From: Candidatus Pelagibacter sp.
Lineage (GTDB): Bacteria > Pseudomonadota > Alphaproteobacteria > Pelagibacterales > Pelagibacteraceae
DNA length: 12,306 nucleotides
Direction: 5' to 3'
Assembly (NCBI GenBank): GCA_028097945.1
Contig: JAOHFJ010000018.1
Coordinates: 1 to 12,306 of the forward strand
Below are positions 1-6,659 of this stretch, piece after piece. The notes beneath the pieces are model-generated. The model was not told the origin of the DNA. It was given only the letters and a program-made list of their open reading frames with translations, and made no database searches. Both the position numbers and the translations under genes were made by a program. Numbering within the stretch: the stretch's first letter is position 1; the number at the start of each line of letters is the position of its first letter.

Positions 1-525
1 ATTTTTTCCAGTTCTTAAATCTCGTAAATAAATTGTATAGTATTCAGATCCTTTTAAGTCTAAAGAATAGGCCATGTAATTATCACAATGTGAGGTGCTA
101 ACTGAACCAACACCAAAATATTCAGATCCATAATTTTTTTTTTCAAGGTCACCATCAAAATAAACTTCTTCTGGTTTAGAACCATCAATTAATTGTCTAA
201 TTCTTTTCCCGTAATTTCCTTTGGCTTCTGTCTTGGCCCAATAAAAATATTTTTTATCTTTGAACTTTAAAGAGGTGTCATCTAGTTTAATTTTAGATTT
301 TATCTCTTTGAATAAGTTTTTTTGTAAATCTTTAACATCTTTAAAATAGTCTTCTGTAATTTTATTATTTTCACTAATGAAGTTTTTAACTTCTGAGTCA
401 AGTTTACTAGCATCTTTCAACACCTCGAGGATATTAGGCTGATCAACCCAAGCATATTCATCAGATAAGATTAGGTCGTGATACTTTTTCTCACTCTTAA
501 TTTTTTTAAGTTTTGGTATACTCAT
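1..525 (-). CDS. ptrB: Oligopeptidase B (S9A serine peptidase), N-terminal 175 residues, cut by window edge
   Basis: Reading from the ATG at 525 toward position 1 gives 175 codons without a stop, so the 3' end lies outside the window. The first ~60 residues follow the oligopeptidase B opening: DEYAWVDQP at 22-30 matches the family's D-x-YAWLRD box, followed by a helical segment ending SENNKITEDYF. KYFYWAKTE (92-100), EVYFDGD (120-126) and AYSLDLKGSEYYTIYLRDL (152-170) match the first strands of the beta-propeller. The family cleaves short peptides after Lys/Arg in the cytoplasm. The catalytic Ser-Asp-His domain is C-terminal and not visible here, so activity cannot be judged. No signal peptide is seen. 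The start has no Shine-Dalgarno; a TATAAT box lies 8 nt before it. It is divergent from the J-domain gene by 13 bp. Family assignment is strong; oligopeptidase B versus another S9A member is slightly less sure. Confidence 0.88.
   Translation of the reverse strand, partial: MSIPKLKKIKSEKKYHDLILSDEYAWVDQPNILEVLKDASKLDSEVKNFISENNKITEDYFKDVKDLQKNLFKEIKSKIKLDDTSLKFKDKKYFYWAKTEAKGNYGKRIRQLIDGSKPEEVYFDGDLEKKNYGSEYFGVGSVSTSHCDNYMAYSLDLKGSEYYTIYLRDLRTGKN
514..522 (+). promoter_or_regulatory. Candidate extended -10 box for the J-domain gene
   Basis: TGGTATACT fits the extended -10 pattern TG-N-TATAAT, which can work without a -35. Its expected start site (about 529) leaves a leader near 10 nt before the ATG at 539, too short for a Shine-Dalgarno. 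The box lies inside the first codons of the divergent peptidase gene, so the two promoters would share the same ~25 bp. Confidence 0.42.
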
Positions 526-533
526 ATTTGAAA

Positions 534-539
534 ATTATA
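534..539 (-). promoter_or_regulatory. ptrB: Candidate -10 box for oligopeptidase B, near-leaderless
   Basis: On the minus strand this reads TATAAT, a perfect -10 hexamer, with 8 nt between it and the ATG at 525. A start site about 7 nt downstream of the box would leave a leader of only one or two bases. No good -35 is visible 16-18 bp upstream. The box overlaps the first base of the opposing start codon at 539. In such AT-rich DNA TATAAT also occurs by chance, so the call rests on its position. Confidence 0.4.
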
Positions 540-1048
540 TGAATTTATTTCTAATAGGAATTATCATCTTTGTCATTGTTTATTTATTTTTGAATTGGTT
601 TGCTAGAACTAGTTCAAAAAGGATTGCTACCACGATTAAAAAAATTGCAGTTTATTTTTCATTAATCTTAGCTATGCTTTTAGCTATTGGTGGAAAATAT
701 ATCTTTTCGCTTCCCTTTCTATTTGTAATTTTAAGTGGATTAAAAATTAAAGGTTTTACAGCTCTACAAATGTTTCAGCTATGGAGATTAATTCAATTTT
801 TAAAAAATTCTGGAAGATTTTCTCAGGGACAATTCGGTCAAACTCAAGGATCATCAAGTGTAACAAACGATGAAGCTTATAAACTCCTTGGTTTAAAGAA
901 AGGCTGTACAAAGGAAGATGTACTTAAAGCTGCAAATCAACTTCAAAAAAAGATTCACCCAGATATGAATAGAGACGTTAAAACTGAAAGATTAAGTCAA
1001 CTTGTAAATGAAGCAAAAGATAAAATAATTAAAACTGATTTTAGTTAA
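539..1048 (+). CDS. Membrane-anchored J-domain (DnaJ-like) co-chaperone, 169 aa
   Basis: The N-terminus is hydrophobic: one membrane helix at about residues 2-20 and a second hydrophobic stretch at about 36-67, long enough for one or two passes. A polar linker rich in Gln, Gly and Ser (93-110) leads to a C-terminal J domain (about 112-165). The J domain keeps the HPD tripeptide at 140-142, which stimulates the ATPase of Hsp70 (DnaK). No Gly/Phe region, zinc fingers or substrate-binding domain follow, so this is a type III J protein that would recruit DnaK to the inner membrane. The layout (membrane helix, linker, C-terminal J domain) resembles mitochondrial Pam18/Tim14 and alphaproteobacterial relatives; that parallel is inference. 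The client is unknown. The gene is divergent from the peptidase and its TAA overlaps the stop of the opposing glycosyltransferase gene. No Shine-Dalgarno is seen. Confidence 0.82.
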   Translation: MNLFLIGIIIFVIVYLFLNWFARTSSKRIATTIKKIAVYFSLILAMLLAIGGKYIFSLPFLFVILSGLKIKGFTALQMFQLWRLIQFLKNSGRFSQGQFGQTQGSSSVTNDEAYKLLGLKKGCTKEDVLKAANQLQKKIHPDMNRDVKTERLSQLVNEAKDKIIKTDFS

Positions 1049-2001
1049 CTTAAAAGCTTTATTGTCTTATTAAAAACTTTCTCAAAAGAAATTTTATCCG
1101 CTCCTAAAGTATCGTGAGTTGTGGTCTCCTCTGTTTCCCCTTCAGGCACAATTATCTCAATATTTTTTGAGTATTTGCCATAAGCTTGAACTGGGCTATC
1201 CATAAACAACGCCAAACATTTTACACCTAAGGCTGATGATATATGCAACCAACCAGTATCATTACCAATATAAATATTACAATTTTTAATAATTGGTAAC
1301 GTTTCACTTATTTTTAAGTCTTTAAATGAAATACAGTTATTTGATAATTCTGAGTTAAGGAATTGATCAATTAGGTCTTTATCATTATTGCCTGCAGCTA
1401 TATAAAATTTTGAAGGAGTTCTTGCATTAATATCTATACAAAGCTTTATAAAGTTTTTAATATCCCATCTTTTTGTTGGACCGCTTGCAGATATACCTAA
1501 ACAAATGTGTTTGAACTCTTTAGAAAATTTTTGTTTAGCTTCATTTACTTTATTATCATTAACTATAAGCTCTGGTTGTGTAGATACAATTTCTCCTAAT
1601 TCATTTTCTGTAAAAATTTTAGCAGATGTTACAATATTATCTTTTTTTCTAAATAATGGGTATTGAGAGATATTTTTTATTCCAGCGATCTTAGAAATTA
1701 ATAAATATCTCAAGGAGCTATTAAAAATAAAAACTTTATCAAATTTTTTTAATTTAAGGTCTCTGCTTAATTTGAAGATACCCGAAAGTCCGTCGTGTAC
1801 TCCAGAATTGTTTTTTGTTCGATCTAATTTTATAATTTCTTTAATATGTTTATCTTCAGCTAAAAGTTGACTGGCACGAGAATTTTCTTTCACTAATATT
1901 GACACAGGTTTTTGATATTTTTTTGAAATAGCATGAATATACGGTAAATAAATAACCATATCTCCCATTCCAATTTTTGGTTGAATTACTAAAACTTTCA
2001 T
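1045..2001 (-). CDS. Glycosyltransferase family 9 (ADP-heptose:LPS heptosyltransferase-like), 318 aa
   Basis: The protein has the two-Rossmann-fold GT-B layout of family 9. At the N-terminus IGMGDMVIYLPYIHAI (10-25) is the acceptor-side G-x-GD...P motif. At mid-protein GISASGPTKRWDIKNF (169-184) corresponds to the nucleotide-sugar site with its Lys-Arg-Trp. NDTGWLHISSALGVKCLALF (247-266) is the family's C-terminal NDSG-x-xH-x-x-ALG signature, slightly varied. Family members transfer heptose or other sugars to the lipopolysaccharide core at the cytoplasmic face. Whether the donor is ADP-heptose here is not decidable, and the family also includes other sugar transferases. Length is close to the usual ~320-350. 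It is divergent from the aldolase gene (47 bp between starts) and convergent with the J-domain gene, sharing a TTAA at the stops. No lipopolysaccharide-core cluster surrounds it, so substrate is inference. Confidence 0.8.
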   Translation of the reverse strand: MKVLVIQPKIGMGDMVIYLPYIHAISKKYQKPVSILVKENSRASQLLAEDKHIKEIIKLDRTKNNSGVHDGLSGIFKLSRDLKLKKFDKVFIFNSSLRYLLISKIAGIKNISQYPLFRKKDNIVTSAKIFTENELGEIVSTQPELIVNDNKVNEAKQKFSKEFKHICLGISASGPTKRWDIKNFIKLCIDINARTPSKFYIAAGNNDKDLIDQFLNSELSNNCISFKDLKISETLPIIKNCNIYIGNDTGWLHISSALGVKCLALFMDSPVQAYGKYSKNIEIIVPEGETEETTTHDTLGADKISFEKVFNKTIKLLS

Positions 2002-2048
2002 TTTTAAAATTAATAATATAACTTAGATAGAATAATTTAGGTAAGATT

Positions 2049-2933
2049 ATGATTAAAAAAGGAATATACGCAGCTGGGTTAAGTGTTCTCAATGCTGATA
2101 GAACATTAAATATTGATGCAACAATTAATCATGCAAGTGAAGCTATTCTAAGCGGTTTACATGGAGTTTTCTTTTTTGGTTCAACAGGTCAAAGCCAATT
2201 AATTTCAACAAATGAAAAGAAAGAACTTATAGCTAAAATTTCCAGTCATAAGTTAAGAAAACAGTTTTTCTTAGGAACTGGAAATAATTCTCTAAATGAA
2301 AATATTGATCTAATTAAGTATGGAATGGAATATGATTTTAGAGAGTTTTTAATTATGCCACCAGCATATTACAAAGGAAATACGGATGAAGGAGTTTTTG
2401 AATTTTATTCAAGATTAATTACGGATATTCCTAAAGTTAAAATTATTCTTTACAATTTTGAAAAGCTAAGTGGTTATAAATTTTCAGCACAAATGGTTAC
2501 TAAACTTGTTAAAGATTTTCCAGATAATATAATTGGATGTAAAGACTCTAGTTATAATTTATTTGAAAGTTTGAAGTTACCAAATTTTTTAATGTTTCCA
2601 GGTTCAGAAGCAAAACTTTTAAAAGGTCTAGAACTTGGTTGTTCAGGATGTATATCAGCTGTTACTAATGTTACACATTCTTTAGCTAGGAAAGTTTTTG
2701 ATGACTTTGAAAATAAAGTTTCACAATCTAAAAACGAAAAATTAATTAATGTAAGAGAAACATTTGATCAATTTAATTTGATTTCTGCTCTTCATAGCTT
2801 TCTATCGACTAAAGACAAAAAATTTAAAAATATTTTACCACCACTGGTTTTATTATCTCAAGCAAAACACAAAGAGCTTATCGATAAATTAAATAAATTA
2901 GAATTTGCGACAGAAAAAAATTTGGCAGCATAA
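2049..2933 (+). CDS. DapA/NAL-family class I aldolase, 294 aa, probably not a true dihydrodipicolinate synthase
   Basis: This is a TIM-barrel Schiff-base aldolase. GSTGQSQLIS (44-53) matches the GTTGE carboxylate-binding loop. MPPAYYK (103-109) is the conserved P-P-Y-Y segment. YN at 135-136 supplies the catalytic Tyr, and GCKDSS (163-168) carries the Schiff-base Lys165. In dihydrodipicolinate synthase the Tyr is followed by NVPSR, whose Arg binds aspartate-semialdehyde; here the matching residue (140) is Leu in NFEKLSG. The canonical substrate contact is therefore absent. I infer that it cleaves or condenses another 2-oxo acid with pyruvate. The loop has Gln where DapA usually has Glu (STGQ versus TTGE). 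Length is typical for the family. It begins a three-gene operon; cfa starts 3 bp after its stop. A weak purine patch (AGG at 2039-2041) precedes the ATG. Confidence 0.78.
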   Translation: MIKKGIYAAGLSVLNADRTLNIDATINHASEAILSGLHGVFFFGSTGQSQLISTNEKKELIAKISSHKLRKQFFLGTGNNSLNENIDLIKYGMEYDFREFLIMPPAYYKGNTDEGVFEFYSRLITDIPKVKIILYNFEKLSGYKFSAQMVTKLVKDFPDNIIGCKDSSYNLFESLKLPNFLMFPGSEAKLLKGLELGCSGCISAVTNVTHSLARKVFDDFENKVSQSKNEKLINVRETFDQFNLISALHSFLSTKDKKFKNILPPLVLLSQAKHKELIDKLNKLEFATEKNLAA

Positions 2934-2936
2934 GTT

Positions 2937-4142
2937 ATGATACTAGCGAGAATATTTACAAAAATTTATAAAGAAGGTGGAATTATTTTAGTAGATGCAA
3001 AAGGACAAAAATATATTTGCGGTAATCCACGAAATGAGAAACCAATTACTGTTAAACTACTCAAAGATAATCTTAGCTGGAAGTTATTATTAGATCCAGA
3101 ACTTGAATTTCCTGAAGCATATATGAGAAATGAAATTGAAATTGAAAATGCTTCATTGAAAGATTTTTTAATGGATCTTGTAAAAAATTTAGGTCGAGAT
3201 GAAATCTCAACAACAAGTTTAATTACTAAAAAAATTTTTCAGGCATGGAGAACAGTAACGAATTTTAATTTGCCAGGAAAATCGAAAAAAAATGTTGAAC
3301 ATCATTATGATATTGGTGGAGCAAGAGGTGAAAAACTTTACGATATTTTTTTAGACAGAAATCATAGACTATATTCGTGTGCATATTGGAAAAATGACAC
3401 TAAAACTTTAGAGGAAGCTCAACAAAACAAAATAGATCATATTGTAAAAAAATTAGACATAAAAGAAGGACAAAAAATTTTAGAAGTTGGCTGTGGCTGG
3501 GGCGGCATGGCTTTTGAAATAGCTAAACAAAAAGGATGTGAAGTAACCGGGATTTCTTTAAGTAAAAATCAAATAGAATATTGTAAACGAAAAGCAAAAG
3601 AACTTAATTTAGATAACCAAGTAAAATTTGAACTTATCGATTATAGAGAGGCAAAGGGGAAATATGATCGAATTTTCTCCGTAGGAATGTTTGAGCATGT
3701 TGGTAGAAAATTTTATAATACTTTTTTTAAATCAATGAACAAACTTCTGAAAGATGACGGGATTTTTTTATTGCACACTATAGGAGTAGTAGATAAACCC
3801 ACAGCACCCAATAAATTTATCCAAAAGTACATATTTCCAGGAGGCATTTGTCCTTCTTTCAGTCAAATAATAAATCCGATTGAAAAAACTGGTTTAATTG
3901 TTGCTGACACTGAAACGTTGATTAGACATTACGATAAAACATTAGAAAGTTGGTTAGAACGATTTTTAGAAAGAAAAAAAGAGGTGAAAGATTTATTTGA
4001 TGAAAAATTTGTAAAAATGTGGGAGTTTTATATGGCAAGTTGTGCAGCAGCATTTAGATATAGAGATCTTGTTGTTTTTCAATTACAAATTGTCAAGAAC
4101 TTTCAATCAGCTCATTCCACGCGAGACTATATTTATTCTTGA
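2937..4142 (+). CDS. cfa: Cyclopropane-fatty-acyl-phospholipid synthase, 401 aa
   Basis: The enzyme adds a methylene group from S-adenosylmethionine across the double bond of unsaturated acyl chains in membrane phospholipids, on the inner face of the membrane. An N-terminal domain of about 110 residues precedes the methyltransferase domain. HHYDIG (122-127) and HRLYSCAYW (143-151) are CFA-synthase signatures. VGCGWGG (184-190) is the SAM-binding glycine motif. FEHVG (252-256) is the conserved catalytic-site block. The C-terminus keeps RHYDKTLESWLERF (330-343) and the FYMASCAAAFRYRD stretch (364-377), so the protein is full length. It starts 3 bp after the aldolase stop and is followed after 26 bp by the coiled-coil gene, which points to one transcript. 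Family members acting on other lipids exist, but this sequence is close to the classic form. Confidence 0.9.
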   Translation: MILARIFTKIYKEGGIILVDAKGQKYICGNPRNEKPITVKLLKDNLSWKLLLDPELEFPEAYMRNEIEIENASLKDFLMDLVKNLGRDEISTTSLITKKIFQAWRTVTNFNLPGKSKKNVEHHYDIGGARGEKLYDIFLDRNHRLYSCAYWKNDTKTLEEAQQNKIDHIVKKLDIKEGQKILEVGCGWGGMAFEIAKQKGCEVTGISLSKNQIEYCKRKAKELNLDNQVKFELIDYREAKGKYDRIFSVGMFEHVGRKFYNTFFKSMNKLLKDDGIFLLHTIGVVDKPTAPNKFIQKYIFPGGICPSFSQIINPIEKTGLIVADTETLIRHYDKTLESWLERFLERKKEVKDLFDEKFVKMWEFYMASCAAAFRYRDLVVFQLQIVKNFQSAHSTRDYIYS

Positions 4143-4147
4143 AAAGT

Positions 4148-4164
4148 GCTATTTAATTAATAGC
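4148..4164 (+). other. Small inverted repeat between cfa and the coiled-coil gene
   Basis: GCTATT-TAATT-AATAGC forms a perfect 6-bp stem with a 5-nt loop and fills most of the 26-bp gap, ending 4 nt before the next ATG. An A/G-rich stretch rather than a T run follows, so it is not an intrinsic terminator. It could shape ribosome access or mRNA processing; there is no direct evidence. Confidence 0.35.
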
Positions 4165-4168
4165 CGAT

Positions 4169-5395
4169 ATGAAAAAAAAGAAAAAAAAACCTACAAAGGT
4201 AAAGAAAAAAAGACAAAAAAAATCCTTAATTAGGAAATTTAAAAATAAAAGAAAAAAAATTAAAAATAAGAAAATTCGAAGAAGGAAAAAATCAAAAAGA
4301 CCATTAAAGAAAAAAATAAGAAATAAAGCAAAAGTAAAATTAAAAAAAAATTTTAAATTAAAGAAATCAAATAAAAATCCTAAAAAAACAAGAGCTATAA
4401 TTTCAGGCTTATTAAGACTAAATGATAAAGTTAAATCTATATTTAGATTTAATGTAAATTTAGACCAAAATTTGCAGGCATTTTTTACAGGTATTTCCAA
4501 TAAAATTTCAGGAATCAAAAAAATTGTTCTAGAAGAGCGAGAAAAACAGAAGAGAGTAAAACTAAAGCTTATGGAACAAGAAAAAAAAGATGCTCAAAAA
4601 AGATTAATAGAACAAGAAAAGCTGGCCTTAGAAGCAAAAAAAAATGAACTGAGAGAAGAACAGAAGTTAGAGCGAGAAAGAAAATTAGATCTACAAAAAT
4701 TTATCAAACTTGAGCAAGCTGAGCTTAGAAAAGAAAGAGCAGAAAAACAAAGACAGTTTCTTGAACAAATTAGACTAGAGAAAAAAATAGATCAGTTTAG
4801 AAAAAGAGAAGCACTAGAGATTAAGAGTCTTGAAAAATACGTTTTAAGTCAACAGAGAGAGTCTTACGAAGAAGTTCAGCAACGTATCGATAAAATAAAA
4901 GAGAAATATAAGCTAATCAGAGAACAAAAAATAAATGAGGCTATTAGAGAAAGAGTAGCGAGTCTTGGAATCGAAATCAAAGATACTGACGATAAGGCAA
5001 CATTATTAGAAAAAGAAAGAATTTATAATGAAGAACGCCAAAAAATTGAATACGCCTTAGAAAGCTTTTATAGATCAGCTCACAGCTTATGTTTTCAATT
5101 GAATAAAAAATATATACCTAAATATTTAAGCATCATCAGATGTATAGACAAAAGATTTGAAACAGGGGAGATATATATTAAGTGGGACGATGCACTCGAG
5201 CATGAATGGCTAATTTTAATTTATATCAAAAATAATTCTCCCGAAGAAGGTATAGTCATAGAGGATAAGACTGATCCTGAAAACAACACGACACATGAAT
5301 TTCAGTCTAATGAAATTTTTAAAGCATCGGATATTATGGTTGATGCTTTAACAAAACTTTTAGACAAAGAGAGAAATAAAAGAAAAGTTAGTTGA
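4169..5395 (+). CDS. Unrecognised protein with Lys/Arg-rich head, long coiled coil and small C-terminal domain, 408 aa
   Basis: I do not recognise the family. Three parts are visible. Residues 1-75 are extremely basic: 46 of 75 are Lys or Arg, starting with six consecutive Lys after Met. This part is likely disordered and could bind RNA, DNA or acidic lipid. Residues about 115-295 are charged and helical, rich in Glu, Lys, Arg, Gln and spaced Leu, the look of a long coiled coil (blocks such as LMEQEKKDAQKRLIEQEKL at 134-152). Residues about 296-400 look globular, with aromatic and hydrophobic residues (FYRSAHSLCFQL, YIKWDDALEHEWLILIYI), three-residue HEW at 345-347 and a conserved-looking acidic loop. 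No membrane helix or signal peptide is seen. It is the last gene of the aldolase-cfa operon, and its stop overlaps the convergent hydrolase gene by 8 bp. No Shine-Dalgarno is present. The continuous composition change from head to tail supports a real gene. Confidence 0.72.
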   Translation: MKKKKKKPTKVKKKRQKKSLIRKFKNKRKKIKNKKIRRRKKSKRPLKKKIRNKAKVKLKKNFKLKKSNKNPKKTRAIISGLLRLNDKVKSIFRFNVNLDQNLQAFFTGISNKISGIKKIVLEEREKQKRVKLKLMEQEKKDAQKRLIEQEKLALEAKKNELREEQKLERERKLDLQKFIKLEQAELRKERAEKQRQFLEQIRLEKKIDQFRKREALEIKSLEKYVLSQQRESYEEVQQRIDKIKEKYKLIREQKINEAIRERVASLGIEIKDTDDKATLLEKERIYNEERQKIEYALESFYRSAHSLCFQLNKKYIPKYLSIIRCIDKRFETGEIYIKWDDALEHEWLILIYIKNNSPEEGIVIEDKTDPENNTTHEFQSNEIFKASDIMVDALTKLLDKERNKRKVS

Positions 5396-6440
5396 TTATT
5401 TGATCTAATTTTTTAACTTCACCAATTTTAAAAATAATAGCATCATCTTTATTAAAACCGAATTTTTCAGCACCATCTTTAAATCTTTTACGAGGTTCCA
5501 TTATAGGTTCCAAAGATAAAACTACTGTCCCCCAATGCATGCCTATTACTTTTTTACTTTTTAAATCTTGAGAAACTTGCAAAGCCTCTTCCGGATTAGT
5601 GTGGTAAACTGATTTATCCTTAACAGGCATCATAGGATAGAAATTGTATGCACCAATATTAATAAATGTTAAATCTATAGGGCCGTATTTTTCACCAAGT
5701 TCTTTATAAATATCTCCATAACCTGTGTCACAAGCAAATAAAATTTTCTTACCTTTGTATTCAATTAAAAAGTTACCCCATAGTGTTTTGTTAATGTCCC
5801 ATAAACCTCTTCTTGACCAATGCACAGCTGGTAGTAAAGTCACTTTTATATCCTCGTTAACCTTAATTTCTTGATACCAATCAAGCTCGTTTACATCTTT
5901 ATAATTTCTAAAATATTTACCAAGTTTTAAAGGAAGAACAACTTTTGATTTTTTGTAAGGAAAGTTTCTAATAGTAGACATATCTTGATGATCATAGTGA
6001 TTGTGTGTCAAAAGAAATAGATCAACTGGCGGAATCTCATCAAGGTTAATAGCTGGCGGAATATATCTTTTTGGACCGAATATTAATGGACCAGTATTTT
6101 TTGAAAAAACAGGATCTGTAATAATAGTTGTATTACCTAGCTTTATAAGGAATGTGGCATGTCCTATCCAAGCAATATAATCATTATCTTGATTACTCTT
6201 AAGATCCTCTAAAACTTTTGTCTTTGGCACAATATGATCTTCAGGAATTTCAATTTTAACCTTTTTTCGTTCTTCATTGAAAATTTTATATGACCATTTT
6301 ACATTAGAATCTCTTTTTGGGGATCCTTCAGGATTTCTAAAAGTTCCATCTGGCAAATGGTGGTAAGGTTTTTTTTCCATTGCAATAATTTCTAAACTAA
6401 AAAAAAGAATAATTAAAAAAAAAGAGACTAATTTTTTCAT
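5388..6440 (-). CDS. Exported NAPE-PLD-like metallo-beta-lactamase-fold hydrolase, 350 aa
   Basis: Residues 1-20 (two Lys, then a hydrophobic run ending at Ala20) look like a Sec signal peptide, so the enzyme probably acts in the periplasm. The rest matches the N-acylphosphatidylethanolamine phospholipase D type of the metallo-beta-lactamase fold along its length: WIGHATFLIK (91-100), DPVFS (109-113), the zinc motif HNHYDH at 146-151, PAVHW (His207), DTGY (Asp238 as bridging ligand), NIGAY (261-265) and HWGT (His302). All expected metal ligands are present. Animal NAPE-PLD hydrolyses a glycerophospholipid phosphodiester; bacterial relatives are poorly characterised and often annotated only as MBL-fold hydrolases, so the lipid substrate is inference. 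It is the third gene of a minus-strand operon, 8 bp after a small membrane protein gene. Its 3' end overlaps the coiled-coil gene by 8 bp. No Shine-Dalgarno is seen. Confidence 0.83.
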   Translation of the reverse strand: MKKLVSFFLIILFFSLEIIAMEKKPYHHLPDGTFRNPEGSPKRDSNVKWSYKIFNEERKKVKIEIPEDHIVPKTKVLEDLKSNQDNDYIAWIGHATFLIKLGNTTIITDPVFSKNTGPLIFGPKRYIPPAINLDEIPPVDLFLLTHNHYDHQDMSTIRNFPYKKSKVVLPLKLGKYFRNYKDVNELDWYQEIKVNEDIKVTLLPAVHWSRRGLWDINKTLWGNFLIEYKGKKILFACDTGYGDIYKELGEKYGPIDLTFINIGAYNFYPMMPVKDKSVYHTNPEEALQVSQDLKSKKVIGMHWGTVVLSLEPIMEPRKRFKDGAEKFGFNKDDAIIFKIGEVKKLDQIIN

Positions 6441-6448
6441 GTGTTTTA

Positions 6449-6634
6449 TTAATGTCTTTTTCTAGCGTTGTCATTAACTTTATTTCCATATTCTTTTATT
6501 TTTTCCCACTCAGTTTTATTATTATAATCTTTTTTTTCTGCTTTATATGAAACAATTAAAGGAAGTATGATTAAGGCTAAAACAATTAGGAAACATATTA
6601 TAATAAGGGGCAAACTCACACCCCTTATTATCAT
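6449..6634 (-). CDS. Small single-helix membrane protein, 61 aa
   Basis: The family is not recognised. One hydrophobic segment (about residues 7-29, almost all Ile, Leu and Val) is followed by a charged tail of about 30 residues with many Lys and Glu/Asp and a basic end (ARKRH). By the positive-inside rule the tail should be cytoplasmic. It lies between a lipoprotein gene (25 bp upstream) and the hydrolase gene (8 bp downstream), so it is likely co-transcribed and may work with them at the membrane. The start is uncertain: the ATG at 6634 is followed at once by an 11-bp inverted repeat, and inside that repeat AAGGGG stands 7 nt before an in-frame TTG (codon 8), with an in-frame GTG at codon 6. 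A start at TTG would still keep the helix. Confidence 0.62.
   Translation of the reverse strand: MIIRGVSLPLIIICFLIVLALIILPLIVSYKAEKKDYNNKTEWEKIKEYGNKVNDNARKRH
6600..6631 (-). promoter_or_regulatory. Perfect 11-bp inverted repeat just after a start codon
   Basis: Bases 6600-6610 and 6621-6631 are exact reverse complements (ATAATAAGGGG on one arm), separated by 10 bases. On the minus-strand mRNA the hairpin begins directly after the AUG of the 61-codon gene and hides an AGGGG sequence in its stem, with GUG and UUG codons in its loop. No T run follows on either strand, so it is not a terminator. It might control translation of the gene or simply reflect coding sequence. Confidence 0.45.
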
Positions 6635-6659
6635 AGTTGAATAATTTTAAAATAATTAT

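Noticed and set aside
1040..1055. AGTTAACT palindrome at the convergent stops of the J-domain and glycosyltransferase genes as a terminator
   Set aside because: Only 8 bp, AT-rich, and largely dictated by the overlapping stop codons; extension needs a bulge.
1856..2092. Open frame of 78 codons on the minus strand between the glycosyltransferase and aldolase genes
   Set aside because: It overlaps the starts of both well-supported genes in another frame and has no family-like motif.
4042..4233. Plus-strand open frame over the end of cfa and the start of the coiled-coil gene
   Set aside because: It is a shifted frame of two supported genes; its Lys-rich end only reflects the A-tract.
4153..4518. 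Minus-strand frame encoding a Phe/Leu-rich, membrane-like peptide of 121 residues
   Set aside because: It is the complement of the Lys-rich head (AAA read as TTT). The apparent hydrophobicity is a by-product.
5386..5414. Terminator for the coiled-coil gene (AGTTAG/CTAATT plus T run)
   Set aside because: The stem is six weak pairs with one wobble and a 13-nt loop, inside the opposing coding region; not convincing.
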